From Pogona vitticeps (Eukaryota > Chordata > Lepidosauria > Squamata > Agamidae), in contig NC_135783.1 of NCBI RefSeq assembly GCF_051106095.1, forward strand, positions 309,208,322-309,272,321: a stretch of 64,000 bases of DNA. The letters run 5' to 3'. Positions 32,111-42,807 of this stretch are shown one piece after another. A program made the position numbers and the translations under genes. The notes under the pieces were generated by a model. The model ran no database searches, was not told where the DNA came from, and worked only from the letters and a program-made list of their open reading frames with translations. Positions within the stretch are counted from its first letter, which is position 1; each line of letters opens with the position of its first letter.

Positions 32111-34639
32111 AGGTTTTGCTCAGGATCACTTTGTTCATGGAGGTTACGAGTGGCTACTAGTGATGCTTGCTCTGTATTATTTCTTGTATGAGAGGCAATA
32201 TGATTTCAATAACTGGAAAGTAGGGGTTGTTTTATCATTTCAATGGAAAATTTTATAACTCTGCCTGATTTTACGAAACTACAATTATATGCACAGTATG
32301 TATTTTATATTGATTTGGTTTTACTGGTCTTTGACCGTAATAAAGTATTCATTCAATATGATTTCAAGACCAGTTTCTGGGAAACACTGGGCAGATGCTC
32401 TTGTGCTCATATTGCCTTTTGCCTGTTCTCAGGCTTTGGCCCTGACATTCAGCTTTTTCTTTCTCCAAATCTCAGCCTTTGGATCTCTGATCTCAAGAAC
32501 CTTGCTGACTTGGAAGGTTTCAGCCTTCATTCTCATAACCTATTATTATACCTGGGGATGCTCAGGTGCCCTTGTTTTATACATGGCCTAGAATGTTTTA
32601 GAGCAGCTGCAGCAGTAGGTTAGACAGGAACTTTAACAACTTTGCTATTTCCTATCTTACCTTTGCTGTGAGCATTTTTGATGAACGATTTCAATTTCTA
32701 CAAGTACTTTGGATGAACAACACCAACATAGCGTTTATTTACCAATTTGAGTGGTTCAGACTGGAGCCTGCAAACCTCTCCCAACAGACACATTGATCCT
32801 GCTATATCACTGGTCTTTATATTTATCACTATGCCTCTACATTGTCTGCTTGTCTCTTATGCACCATTATGCAGAACTGTTGAAGGGCCTGCCTCTCAGA
32901 CTTTGGCCTTGAAATCTCAAGGAAAAGACTGGATGCTGCTGACCTGGCAGTGCTACTCATATCCTAATTGTGGACCTCCTTCGGACTGTGATTGGTCTCA
33001 GTGGGAACAAAATGCTTGCCTAGATCCAGCATACCAATTCTTAAATTTTATGTGGCCCTAAGATGAATTAAACTGCCTATTTTCCCCACTGCCATTAAAA
33101 TAATCTGTTTGCCACATACATAAAAATTCATCATTTTGTTGATCCAGTTGCAATAAGACATCCCTGACTGCCCAATCAAGAGTTGGCTATGCTGTGATTT
33201 TTCTTGTATGTTATTTGTAAAGTCTCCTTTGTTTCACCTTCTTTGCAATTCCTGGTTGTGCCATAGATAGCTTTAAAAGTGCTGCAAACATAAACATTAA
33301 CTACTACTACCACCACCATGCAAGAATAGATCCTCAAAGGCCTGACCACCATTAGTGGTTACCAGTAATAAAGTGGAATGGAGTGTAATAGAGCATCACA
33401 CAATGGTAATATTTCTGGGGATAGGGCAGCCATATTGGACTGTTGCAGCAGAAATAAACAGTCTTATTGCACCACAAAGATGTACTATTTTTATGTGGTA
33501 TGAGCTTCCATGAACTGTAGCCGATTTCCAAAGATGCATGCTATGAAAGTGGTGATTTGTGTGATATTATTCCTCTCATATGACCCAATGCCACATACTG
33601 GTCTGTGTAGTTTATCCCTCATTCCTTAGAGTGGCTTTCCCCAACTGGTGCCCTCTAGATGTATTGGCTGAAATCCAATTGTGAGTTGTAATTAGAGTAG
33701 GCCCATTGAATCCATGAACATTTGGTGAATCTGTGTGAGTACCATTAATTTGATGGGCCTATTGTAATTGTCTCTTACTATTAGATTTCAACCATTGGTT
33801 GGCATCTCCCACCAGCCACAACCAACATGGCCAATGACATATTTATTACAACACATCTGAAAAGCATCAGGTTTCCAAAAGCTGCTTTGGACTGATGAGG
33901 ATTTAGAAGCTCTTGTTTCGGTAATAATAAAATGATGGTGCTCCTTTTATGAGTCAGAATGGAGTAATGAATATATCTAGTATTGATGTCCACATATAAC
34001 ACAGAACTGCAGTGGCTTGATAAAATTTATCAGTCCACAGCATCTATTACATTCCTACCTAAGACCTTTAAAAATCTGCCAACATCCATTTATAGGATTA
34101 AAACAACAAATGACTTTGCAAAAGGTCATATATCCCATAAGAAATGGGACCTATTTGGTTTGTGTGGAGTGATGATGATGAAAAAAAATCAATAGGATTT
34201 TAGCTAAAATAAAAAGACCCTGTTAAATGCAGATCCTATCATCAGCAAGTTTGTTCATGATTATAAACCAAAATTATCAATATCATGAAATTATTGACAG
34301 TTTCTATAGAACCCTGGGGCTATAATATGTTGTGAACCTGACTTTATCTGCAGAAAGTAGGAAGAATGTCAGCAGAGGTCTTCTCATTTCTGGGGTAAGG
34401 GAAGAGGGGACAGAATTAAATAGTCAACAAAGGGGGGGGGGATTCCAAGAATTGTCGCTTCCAGCAACACACCGTTCCATCCTAGCCAGTTGGGAGCCAG
34501 AAGGCTTTAGGGAAATATACTCTCTCTATGCCCCCATAGGCTTGCTCTTTTTGAGAAGCTGATATGTTTCTCTCCTTCACAGAGACAGTGCTGGCACCTG
34601 GGTTTGTATCAGGGTTTAATTCTCATCTCTGTATCACTG
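32111..34639. other. Mostly unique sequence; possible nested hairpin MITEs
   Basis: At 33,640-33,850, CCCAACTGGTGCCCTCTAGA and ACCAGCCACAACCAACATGG look like the two arms of an old MITE, split by a smaller palindrome (AGAGTAGGCCCATTGAA against GATGGGCCTATTGTAATTG). The 126- and 104-codon frames at 32,243-33,061 lack any domain. No gene found. Confidence 0.4.
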
Positions 34640-34935
34640 TTGCTTAGTTGTTTGTGATTGGGATGTGCACGCCTATAAGCAATATAGACCTGTCACCAGG
34701 GGCTTGAGAGGGTGAAGTATCCTTATCAGGAATGGGTTGAAAGCCAGTAATGATTTGTGTAAGTGGACTTAGTTTTGGGCCAAAATTGACAACTAGTGGT
34801 GTTTGGTTGTTTTCTGGGTCTGTCTTGCAGTAGGTTGCTTCTGGATATTCATCTTGACAAGTTAATTTGTTCCTGTGATGATCTGAAGGAGAGTGGGATT
34901 TGTAGTTAGAGAAAATGGAGACTGTTAGGTTCAAA
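34640..34935 (-). mobile_element. Penelope-like element remnant, C-terminal part
   Basis: A minus-strand frame of 96 codons contains NNQTPLVVNFGPKLSPLTQI and FQPIPDKD. This resembles the segment after the RT in Penelope-like retroelements (PLVxTYxPxL followed by QPIL). It lies in the same orientation as the RT piece at 36,190-36,540, so both may be one element split by later insertions. The GIY-YIG endonuclease expected downstream is not visible. Confidence 0.5.
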
Positions 34936-35864
34936 GTGACATGGTTTTAAAGCATTGAATGTGTTAGGCCATGAGACTGTTTTTTAGATTCACTGCCTGC
35001 CTGATACAGAGAGAACTGTGGTAACAAAGCAAGGACAACGCGGCCCTGCGCGAAACTCAAACACATACCATCTTAATCGGGAAAAGATAACACCTGGAGC
35101 TTCATTAGAATTCTGGGTGGAGAGTTGTGTTACACCTCTTTGAAGTTAATTGGTTTACAACTATTGAGTGTAAAAAGTAGGAGGTTTGAGAGGTGTAAGA
35201 AAAAGATGGATGATGGGGTGTGTTTAAGCTTCTTTTAGCTTTTCAAACTTTTTGGAGTTTTTCTAATGGTGCTATGTGAGGAAATCCTTACAGAATGCAG
35301 CATGGAAAAGAGAAGGAGGAGGTGGGAATAGCCCACCTTAGCTTAGATTTTAGTGTTTCTTATTTTGATAAGAAATAGCACCTTTATTTAACCATTGTAA
35401 TCTTTGGATATGTGCCAATGCTTTTGCAGACAAACTGTTTCTAAGAGTCTATATATTCTTAATACAAATTAATTACAAAACTCTACTGAGGACTAGTCTC
35501 TTCAACAGCAAGGTTACACTTAAACCCAGTGGATTGGAATAGGTCACTAACTTGCTACCATTGAGAGATCCTTCTTAGCAGAGCTGTCTGTGTGTTCTGA
35601 GGAAACACAGAGCCCATGCTTACGTGCTTTAAGACTAAGCAACAGTTTTCTTTAAAGGTCAGGCTTGTCCATGGGGCAGATGCTATGCACTTCTGAGGCT
35701 TAGAGAACCTACCTCAGAGAAAGGTGGCAGATTTGCACCCACAGTGACTCCCTGTCCAAACCTCACACTCTCTTTAGGGGGAGCTTGAGTGTCACAGTTC
35801 CTTAACCATATCATATGAGTATTTTAGCTGGAGAAATCCCTTTGGTAGATTCTTGAGTTTGGAA
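34936..35864. other. Unassigned sequence between Penelope pieces
   Basis: No domain recognised. Could be decayed Penelope sequence or insertions into it. Confidence 0.4.
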
Positions 35865-36125
35865 TAGACATGGGCTTTTTTTTGGCATCCCACAGATGCC
35901 ATAGAAGTCATTCCCTTTCTCCAGAACTGGCCAGTGCACTCATTGGTCACTGCACAGCGCTGGTGTCCTTTATCGTCATCGTTGTCGTGCCAATCTGGGA
36001 AGCTCCAGCACTTCCCCACCTTCCCGCACAGCCAACCACTCATCAGATGGGCAAGGACACTCCCTGTCCCAGCTCCTTGCCATAGTGGTTGGCTGCACAG
36101 GGATATGAATACGAATAGCCCATAT
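35865..36125. mobile_element. Putative MITE within Penelope region
   Basis: GAATAGACATGGGCTT at 35,862 and AATAGCCCATATCTAGTC near 36,114 form a short imperfect inverted repeat about 260 bp apart. Internal inverted pieces (CCAACCACTCATCAG; GCCATAGTGGTTGGC) support a hairpin-rich element. Moderate support only. Confidence 0.45.
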
Positions 36126-36189
36126 CTAGTCTGAAATCTTTATCTCATGGGTAGAAGCAGATGGCTTGGCTGTAAATGTTAGATTTTGT

Positions 36190-36540
36190 GGTGTGCTCAG
36201 GACAAAAGCTGGAGACATGCAAGCCTGTACATTGGTCAGTGGATTTTTGATATGGCATGGTGTTCGACGTCCATGTTCATAGTAATGGTGTCCACAAAGT
36301 GCACCTGTAGTATAGATTGGTTCAGGTTGAGGTTGATGTTAGGATCAAAGTAATTGAAATCCTGGTGGAATTTCTCCAGGGCTTCTTTTCTATGGGTCCA
36401 CAAAATAAAAATGTCATCAAATAGAGGAATGGTTTGGAGGCACAACAGTTAAGAAAGCATTGTTCCAAGTCAGCCATGAATATTGTAGTGCCATACAAGT
36501 ATCCATGGCATTTCTGTTTACTGAATGGTAATAATGAGAA
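36190..36540 (-). mobile_element. Penelope-like element RT remnant
   Basis: The minus-strand frame at 36,236-36,445 reads PLFDDIFILWTHRKEALEKF, then HQDFNYFDPNINLNL and ILQVHFVDTI. The DDIFxxWT and FHQDFN...HF(L/V)DT pattern is characteristic of the Penelope RT palm. An adjacent shifted frame reads WHYNIHG-LGTML, like the preceding APQYANIFMADLE motif. Broken; a YxDD-type catalytic pair (DD) is still readable. Confidence 0.72.
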
Positions 36541-37125
36541 TCAATCCTGTTACACATAAAACACTTCAGTCCTAAAATAGAGCCATGTATTATTAGAAGA
36601 AACTGATTAATGAATGATTGATTCTTTCATATGAATTGTATTATTGTCTTTGAAGTTATATTTATATTCTTTGTCAGTAGTCTTGAGTTACTTATCAGTT
36701 CATCCTTTGATAATTGCTGCCACAAGACAAGGTACTGCTGGCTCACCATGTACTAATTAATCCTGATGTATATAGCTAATTATTTGCTATTAGTAGTCAG
36801 TTTAAACCTCATTACAATACACAGCATAGGGCAATGATTTACTCTTATAGACATAGCACCAGATGGTAGGAAATCATGAGGAACTCGCCCTCCGGAAACT
36901 CAACTTTTATACATATTAGTTCAGGTTTTGCTATATGCAGTTCATGCCCCCAAAGCCCAGAGCGACATGAATCCATGGGATATAACACACCAAGACATGG
37001 CAGTATAATAGTAAGCTTATTCCTTAGTAATTTTCTAATTTGAGTATCTTTTGCAATTTGCTGGTGGATAGTCCATAAATGGAATTTTCTTTATTTTCTT
37101 AAATATAAGTAATCAGACTTTAGAT
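36541..37125. other. Unassigned AT-rich sequence
   Basis: No feature recognised. Confidence 0.5.
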
Positions 37126-37241
37126 TAGTGGTTCCCAGCCTTGGATCCCCAGATGTTCTTGGACTAAAATTCCCAAAAGCTACTAGGTCTACTGGCCAGG
37201 ATTTCTGGAGAACATCCAGCCCTAAGGTTGGGGGACCGCTG
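37126..37241. mobile_element. hAT-like hairpin MITE, old copy
   Basis: The left arm TAGTGGTTCCCAGCCTTGGA pairs with a degraded right arm CCTAAGGTTGGGGGACCGCTG. The middle AAATTCCCAAAAGCTACTAG and GGCCAGGATTTCTGGAGAAC match the family at 47,636. No 8-base duplication remains. Confidence 0.8.
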
Positions 37242-38022
37242 ACCCCATGGTCTGATGAAACTGAATCATTAAAAAGCAGAAAATATACTGGATAGGAAAC
37301 CTCCAAGGAAATATGTAACTGTTTTTGTTCCAAGGGAACATTCCTCATGATATTTTCAGAACATAATTATAAATAATTACTCAAAACACCAATTTATTCC
37401 AAGTACAATGAAGTCACCATAATTTAACAAAGATTCCTGTGCCACTATGAGGATTTTCCCCCCATCACAAGCTTTTGCAAGCTAACAGGCTCTTTCATTA
37501 GATACATGAACAGTCATGCCCTATATTCTGAAATAGTTGCCATGTCATCCATTCGGCACAAAAGCAGTGGTTTGCAAAAGAAATATGACTTTTAGGGGTT
37601 ACACACTCCTGCCTCCTTTTCCCGTCCTCTGTCATTTTTCCTTGTCCACCAGGATGGGTGCAGTCCATAAAGAGAAATTTTGCTTAATGCTTGTCAACAA
37701 GCACTGACTTAAACTCTGCTACCTTGCTAGTGACTGTCTCCTAGTATAATGAAACTTACTTGCCCTCCATTCCCCCTTGCAGCTCTCACTGTGAACTGGC
37801 TCCAGAGAATTTCTTCACCCTTCTGAACAGATTTTTGGGTACATGACCAGCAGTGCAAGGACAAATTGCACTATCTGCTAGCAAAAATATTTCCATAAGG
37901 AAAACAAAAACAAATTGTAAGCAGAGTAGGTGCAGTAGCATGTAAAATTACAGCTCCTGTTTATCATAAACAAGTCTACATCTAGCTCCAGGTGGGTGGA
38001 GCACTAGGCGTTTGTAGCATCC
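37242..38022. other. Unassigned AT-rich sequence
   Basis: No feature recognised. Confidence 0.5.
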
Positions 38023-38032
38023 TAAAAGCAGA

Positions 38033-38479
38033 GCTGGATGGATAGCTCAGTGGTTTAGATATCTGGCTGCACAGCCATAGGCTTGGAGTTTGATCCTCTA
38101 CTGTGCCTCCTTTGAGTAGAGCCAGCCTGTGTGACCATAGGCATGCTGCACAGTCCAAGGATGCCCCGAAAAGAAGGGAATGGTAAACCACTTCTGAGTA
38201 TTCTATAAATGGCATACCCTGAAAAGGGCTGCGATTAGAGATGGGCACCAATGTGCTGGTTTGTTTATTGGCCAAATAAATGATTGGCACTTCAAAGTCC
38301 TGCCTCCTCTGGTGGGCACCCACTCAGAAGCAGTGCCTGGAGGAGGTGGGGCAGGAAAACCAAGCCACTGCCTCCAAGAAGGCGGCTGCTGGAGGAGGCG
38401 GGGCATTGAAGTGCTGAACAGCTGTTTGGCCGATAAATGAACCAGCACAAACCACTGAATTGAATTGATGGCACATGAT
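38033..38479 (+). mobile_element. tRNA-derived SINE with full target duplication, split by a MITE
   Basis: Flanked by TAAAAGCAGA (38,023-38,032 and 38,480-38,489). The head has TAGCTCAGTGGTTTAGATAT (A box) and GGAGTTTGATCCTC (B box). The body includes GGTAAACCACTTCTGAGTAT and CCCTGAAAAGGGCTGCGATT, then a MITE, and the SINE tail GAATTGAATTGATGGCAC ends it. Same family as 4,973. RNA polymerase III promoter boxes are still readable. Confidence 0.85.
38225..38457. mobile_element. Hairpin MITE inside the SINE tail
   Basis: GTGCTGGTTTGTTTATTGGCC (38,252-38,272) pairs with GGCCGATAAATGAACCAGCAC (near 38,427-38,447). A second pair is GGCACTTCAAAGTCCTGCCT against GGCGGGGCATTGAAGTGCTG. It starts GAGATGGGCAC. 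About 233 bp, no coding. Confidence 0.75.
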
Positions 38480-38769
38480 TAAAAGCAGATTTCACTCTGG
38501 CAGCCAGGAGCCATCTCAGAGCAAGACAGACAGGTCACTTGGCTTTTATGAGGACTGGGGTGTTCTTTTCCACTTAAATTTTTGTTGGAGAATCACAATC
38601 CCTCTTTCTTTTTGCACTGGTGTTGCTAGATTCCAGCAAGAATTTTCTTCCCACAGACGTAGACGTCTAAACCTCATTTGGTCCAAATGCTCATGGTGAA
38701 AGCAGGCATGCACACAGGCACGGAGAATACACCGGTGTGTTGTAAGGTCACATGCCACATGCACACGTT

Positions 38770-38828
<59 letters not shown>

Positions 38829-38908
38829 CAATATTTTTAGCCGCACCATTGCCAGTGGCTTCTGGGCGGCGCACAACATCAAAACCCAAAAACATTAAAA
38901 ACATTTTA

Positions 38909-38920
38909 AGAAACAGTATA
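38909..38920. repeat. Target-site duplication AGAAACAGTATA (left copy)
   Basis: Identical to 42,746-42,757. It brackets the inserted LINE and proves that the L2 was there first. Confidence 0.93.
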
Positions 38921-41900
38921 GTAGGCATCCTTCAGTCTCGAAAGACTAAGGTAGCGTGCTCTGTATGGAGGACTTGGAACAGCGTTTAGTGTGGCTGAGG
39001 AGGCCAATTCGAGAGTGACAATCCCTTCCACACTGGAGACAAATCCAATCTGTCCCTTGTCCAGCTCCCTGGTTTTGCTTCCTTTGTGACTTCCTCTTTG
39101 CCTCAGCCTGCTGGACAAGGGTCTCTTCAAATTGGGAGAGGCCGTGATGTACTGCCTGCCTCCAGGCTGAACGATCAGATGTCAGAGTTTCCCATCTGTT
39201 GAGGTCTATTCCTAAGGCCTTCAGATCCCGCTTGCAGATATCCTTGTATCGCAGCTGTGGTCTCCCTCTGGGGCGATTTCCCTGCACTAATTCTCCATAT
39301 AGGAGATCCTTTGGAATCCGACCATCAGCCATTCTCACAACGTGCCCAAGCCAGCGTAGACGTCGCTGTTTCAGTAATGTATGCATGCTGAAAATTCCAG
39401 CTCATTCTAGGACTACTCTATTTGGAACTCTGTCCTGTCAGGTGATACCAAAAATCCGTCGTAGGCAACGCATATGGAAGGTGTTCAGCTTCCTCTCCTG
39501 CCGGGCACAAAGGGTCCAGGACTCACTGCAGTACAGGAGTGTGCTCAGGACACAGGCTCTATAGACCTGGATCTTGGTATGTGTTGTCAGTTTCTTATTG
39601 AGCCATACTCTCTTTGTGAGTCTAGAGAACATGGTGGCTGCTTTCCCAATGCGTTTATCCAGCTCGACATCTAGAGAGAGGGTGTCATTTGAGCCAAGGT
39701 ACACAAAGTCATGAACAACCTCCAATTCTTGTGTGGAGATGGTAATAGAGGGAGGTGAGTCCACACCCTGGCCCATGACTTGTGTTTTCTTCAGGCTGAT
39801 TGTTAGTCCAAAGTCTTGGCAGGCCTTGCTGAAATGATTCATGAGTTGTTGGAGGTCTTCAGCAGAGTGGGCAACAATGGCTGCATCGTCTGCAAAGAGG
39901 AAGTCCCGCATGCATTTCAGTTGGACTTTGGTCTTCGCTCTCAATCTAGAGAGATTAAAGAGCTTTCCATCTGATCTAGTCCGGAGATAGACACCTTCTG
40001 TTGCAGTTCCAAAGGCATGCTTCAGCATGACAGCAAAAAAGATCCCAAAAAGTGTTGGTGCGAGGACACAGCCCTGTTTCACTCCGCTTCGGATGTCAAA
40101 GGGATCTGATGTTGAGCCGTCAAAAACTACAGTGCCTTTCATTCCATCGTGGAAGGACCTGATGATGTTAAGGAGACGAGGTGGACATCCAATCTTGGGA
40201 AGTATTTTGAAAAGGCCATCCCTGCTAACCAAGTCAAATGCTTTTGTAAGGTCTATGAAGGCCACTAAGAGTGGCTGTTGTTGTTCCCTGCATTTCTCCT
40301 GCAACTGTTTGAGGGAGAATACCATGTCAGTGGTGGATCTATTTGCTCGAAATCCACACTGTGATTCCGGATAGACTCTGTCTGCAAGCACCTGGAGCCT
40401 CTTCAGCACAACACGGGCAAGCAGCTTCCCTACAACGCTAAGAAGAGAGATACCACGGTAGTTATTGCAGTCACCCCTGTCACCTTTGTTCTTGTACAAC
40501 GTGACAATGTTTGCATCCTTCATGTCCTGTGGTACTCCACCTTCCCTCCAGCAGAGACAAAAGATTTCATACAGTTCGGTGATGATGATCTCCTTACCGC
40601 ATTTCAGCACTTCAACAGGGATGTTGTCCCTTCCAGGTGCCTTGCCAGAGGTGAGGGAATCCAAGGCCGCATTTATTTCTGCTAGGGTTGGTTCGCTGTC
40701 CAGCTCTTCCAAGACAGGCAGGCACTCAATGTTATTTAATGCTTCTTCGGTTACTACATTCTTTCTGGAATATAGCTCGGAGTAGTGCTGCACCCAGCGT
40801 TCCATCTGCTGTGCTCGGTCCTGGATGATCACACCTGTAGTAGACTTCAAGGGAGCAGATTTCTTCTGTAATGGACCTAAGGCCTGCTTGATACCATCAT
40901 ACATTCCTTTGATGTTACCTGTGTCTGCTTCTGTCTGTATCTGAGAGCAAAGCTGAAGCCAATAGTCATTGGAGCATCTCCTGGCAGTCTGTTGGACTTG
41001 GCTACGAGCGGCTCGAAGAGCTTGCAGGTTGTACTCGCTAGGACAGGCTTTGTATGCTGCTAGAGCTCTTCTCTTATCCTCAATGGCTGGCATTAACTCC
41101 TCCGAATGGGCTTCGAACCAGTCATCCATCTTTCTGGTCTTCTTGCCGAAGGTGGACAAGGCGGTGTTGTAGACAGTGTTCTTGAAGTGTTCCCATCGTT
41201 CAGGTGCATTTACATTAGCTGGACCTGGAAGGGTTTCCTCGAGTGCTTGGGCAAATTCCTCCACTTTTCTTTGATCGCGAGTCTTGTTGATGTCAATACG
41301 TGGTCTTCCTTCCTTTTTCATGTGATACAATTTCTTTGTTCGCAGTTTTACTCTACTACACACCAGGGACTGATCAGTATCGCAATCAGCACTCTGGTAG
41401 CTGCGTGTGATCGTAACACTAGGAAGGCTAGAACGTCTAGTGAGGATCAAATCGAGCTGATGCCAATGCTTGGATCTTGGATGTCTCCAGGAAACTCTGT
41501 GTTGCAGCTTCGTATTAAAGAATGTGTTGCTGACACAGAAACAAAGTAACAGCAAAACTCCAGTAAGCATTGGCCATTTTCGTTCATCTTTCCAATGCCA
41601 AAACGGCCTAGACAAGTGGGCCAAGAATTGTGATCAGCACCAACTCTAGCATTAAAGTCTCCAAGAATGAACAGTGACTCTCTTTCAGGGACTTTTTTGA
41701 TAGTAGCTGCCAGATCGTCGTAGAATTTGTCTTTCACTTCTGTAGTGGATGACAGTGTTGGTGCATATGCACTAATGAGGGTTACTGGTCCTGCTGATGA
41801 GTGGAGCTGCAGAGACAGGATTCTTTCACTCCCCACAGTGGGTGGAACAATGCATCTCAGGAGAGTGTTTCTGACTGCAAAGCCAACACCATATTCCCTG

Positions 41901-42745
41901 GTCTCATTCGATGGTTTTCCCTGCCAGAAGAATGAGAAATTTTTTTCTTTGACAGATCCCGAGTCTGGCAGTCTTGTCTCTTGCAGGGCAACAATGTCCA
42001 TCTGCAGTCTACTCAGTTCCATGTCAATGACAGCTGTCTTAAGCACATTGTCTATTTCTTGCAGGTCGTTAGGAAAGCCGTAGTCAGGAAAGCCAGGGGT
42101 CATTGTCCGTACATTCCAGGTGCCCAGCTTTAGGGCAGAAGTTTTCTTATGATTGTTGCATGGTGCACGGTTGTCGATCTGCTTGTCGGGTTTCACCCTA
42201 AACCCCACGCACCCCGTGAGGTTAACAGACCGTGGCGAGGTAGCACCTTACTGGCTGGGGGCTGCCCAGCTTAAGGCGGGCGGTATCTACCTAGTGAGGT
42301 GCAATGACCTCTCCCACTGTCAGAAGTAGCCCCTGGCGTCCTGCTCTACGCCAATTGAGCAGAGACTTATAACCGGTAACTGCTACTTCCCGTGTTGTTT
42401 CGACGCTGTATGCGAAGCTGGAGTGTCCTCTCCAGAGCACGAAGCCTGGGTAAAATAGTATGGAGGATAGGCTGTTACCCAAGCAGCAAATCCCCCCTCT
42501 CCACATTGCTGAAATGGTCCAGTGGAAAGGCAAGAGCCAATACAACTGGTTCCAGCAACGTCGCAGGAGTTGGCAGAATGAAAGAAAATGCCTCTGGGAC
42601 TCCGGCTCCGGATTTTGCCTCGAGGTTATCTCCTGAAGCCCTTTCCATAAGTGGATATAGCCACAAGGCAGTGGAGGTTTAAATTTGGAGTTTTCCTTCT
42701 CCTAGATGGGCTGCCTTCCAGGGCTGACGAGTCCCACCTACCCGG
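38921..42745 (-). mobile_element. APE-type LINE (Vingi/RTE-like), full length, nested in L2
   Basis: 3,825 bp bracketed by a 12-base target duplication. Minus-strand order: 5' UTR of about 540 bp (42,745-42,209), one long ORF (42,208 to about 38,946), then a very short 3' end finishing GACTGAAGGATGCCTAC with no poly(A) or simple repeat. The protein has an APE endonuclease, an RT and a C-terminal zinc-finger motif. I recognise close relatives in fish and reptile genomes but cannot fix the clade by eye; Vingi, RTE-X or another RTE-like group is possible. No RNase H seen. Damage is light, so it is fairly young. Confidence 0.87.
38946..42208 (-). pseudogene. ORF of the Vingi/RTE-like LINE: endonuclease, RT, zinc finger
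   Basis: The N terminus (253 codons) has KLGTWNVRTMTPGF, IVALQETRLPDSGS, EYGVGFAVRN and LFILGDFNARVGAD, the APE core. A single frameshift near 41,540-41,560 leads to a 728-codon frame: end of endonuclease with DCDTDQSLV, linker, then RT (NYRGISLLSVVGKLLARVV about residues 388-406, LVAFIDLTKAFDLV about 453-466, SGVKQGCVLAPTLFGIFF, LFADDAAIVAH about 576-586). Two in-frame TGA stops near 39,400-39,436 (one at an expected Trp, one at an expected Arg) precede RRLRWLGHVVRM and a CxxC...H...C finger (CLQCGRDCHSR, LLSHTKRC). The endonuclease His appears replaced by Gln in TDQ. Confidence 0.88.
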
Positions 42746-42757
42746 AGAAACAGTATA
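42746..42757. repeat. Target-site duplication AGAAACAGTATA (right copy)
   Basis: Right partner of 38,909-38,920. L2 3' UTR sequence resumes immediately after it. Confidence 0.93.
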
Positions 42758-42807
42758 AAATACCATATATTAAAATATTTCTTAAAACAATTAAACATTA
42801 AAATTAA

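Noticed and set aside
32243-33061. Overlapping frames of 126, 100 and 104 codons
   Set aside because: Several frames are open at once in compositionally simple DNA; no motif or membrane pattern typical of a known protein.
33890-33915. Hammerhead-like CTGATGAG
   Set aside because: No GAAA partner or supporting stems nearby, although Penelope elements can carry hammerheads.
39027-41549. Many plus-strand frames of 100-147 codons across 39-42 kb
   Set aside because: Antisense shadows of the LINE ORF on the minus strand.
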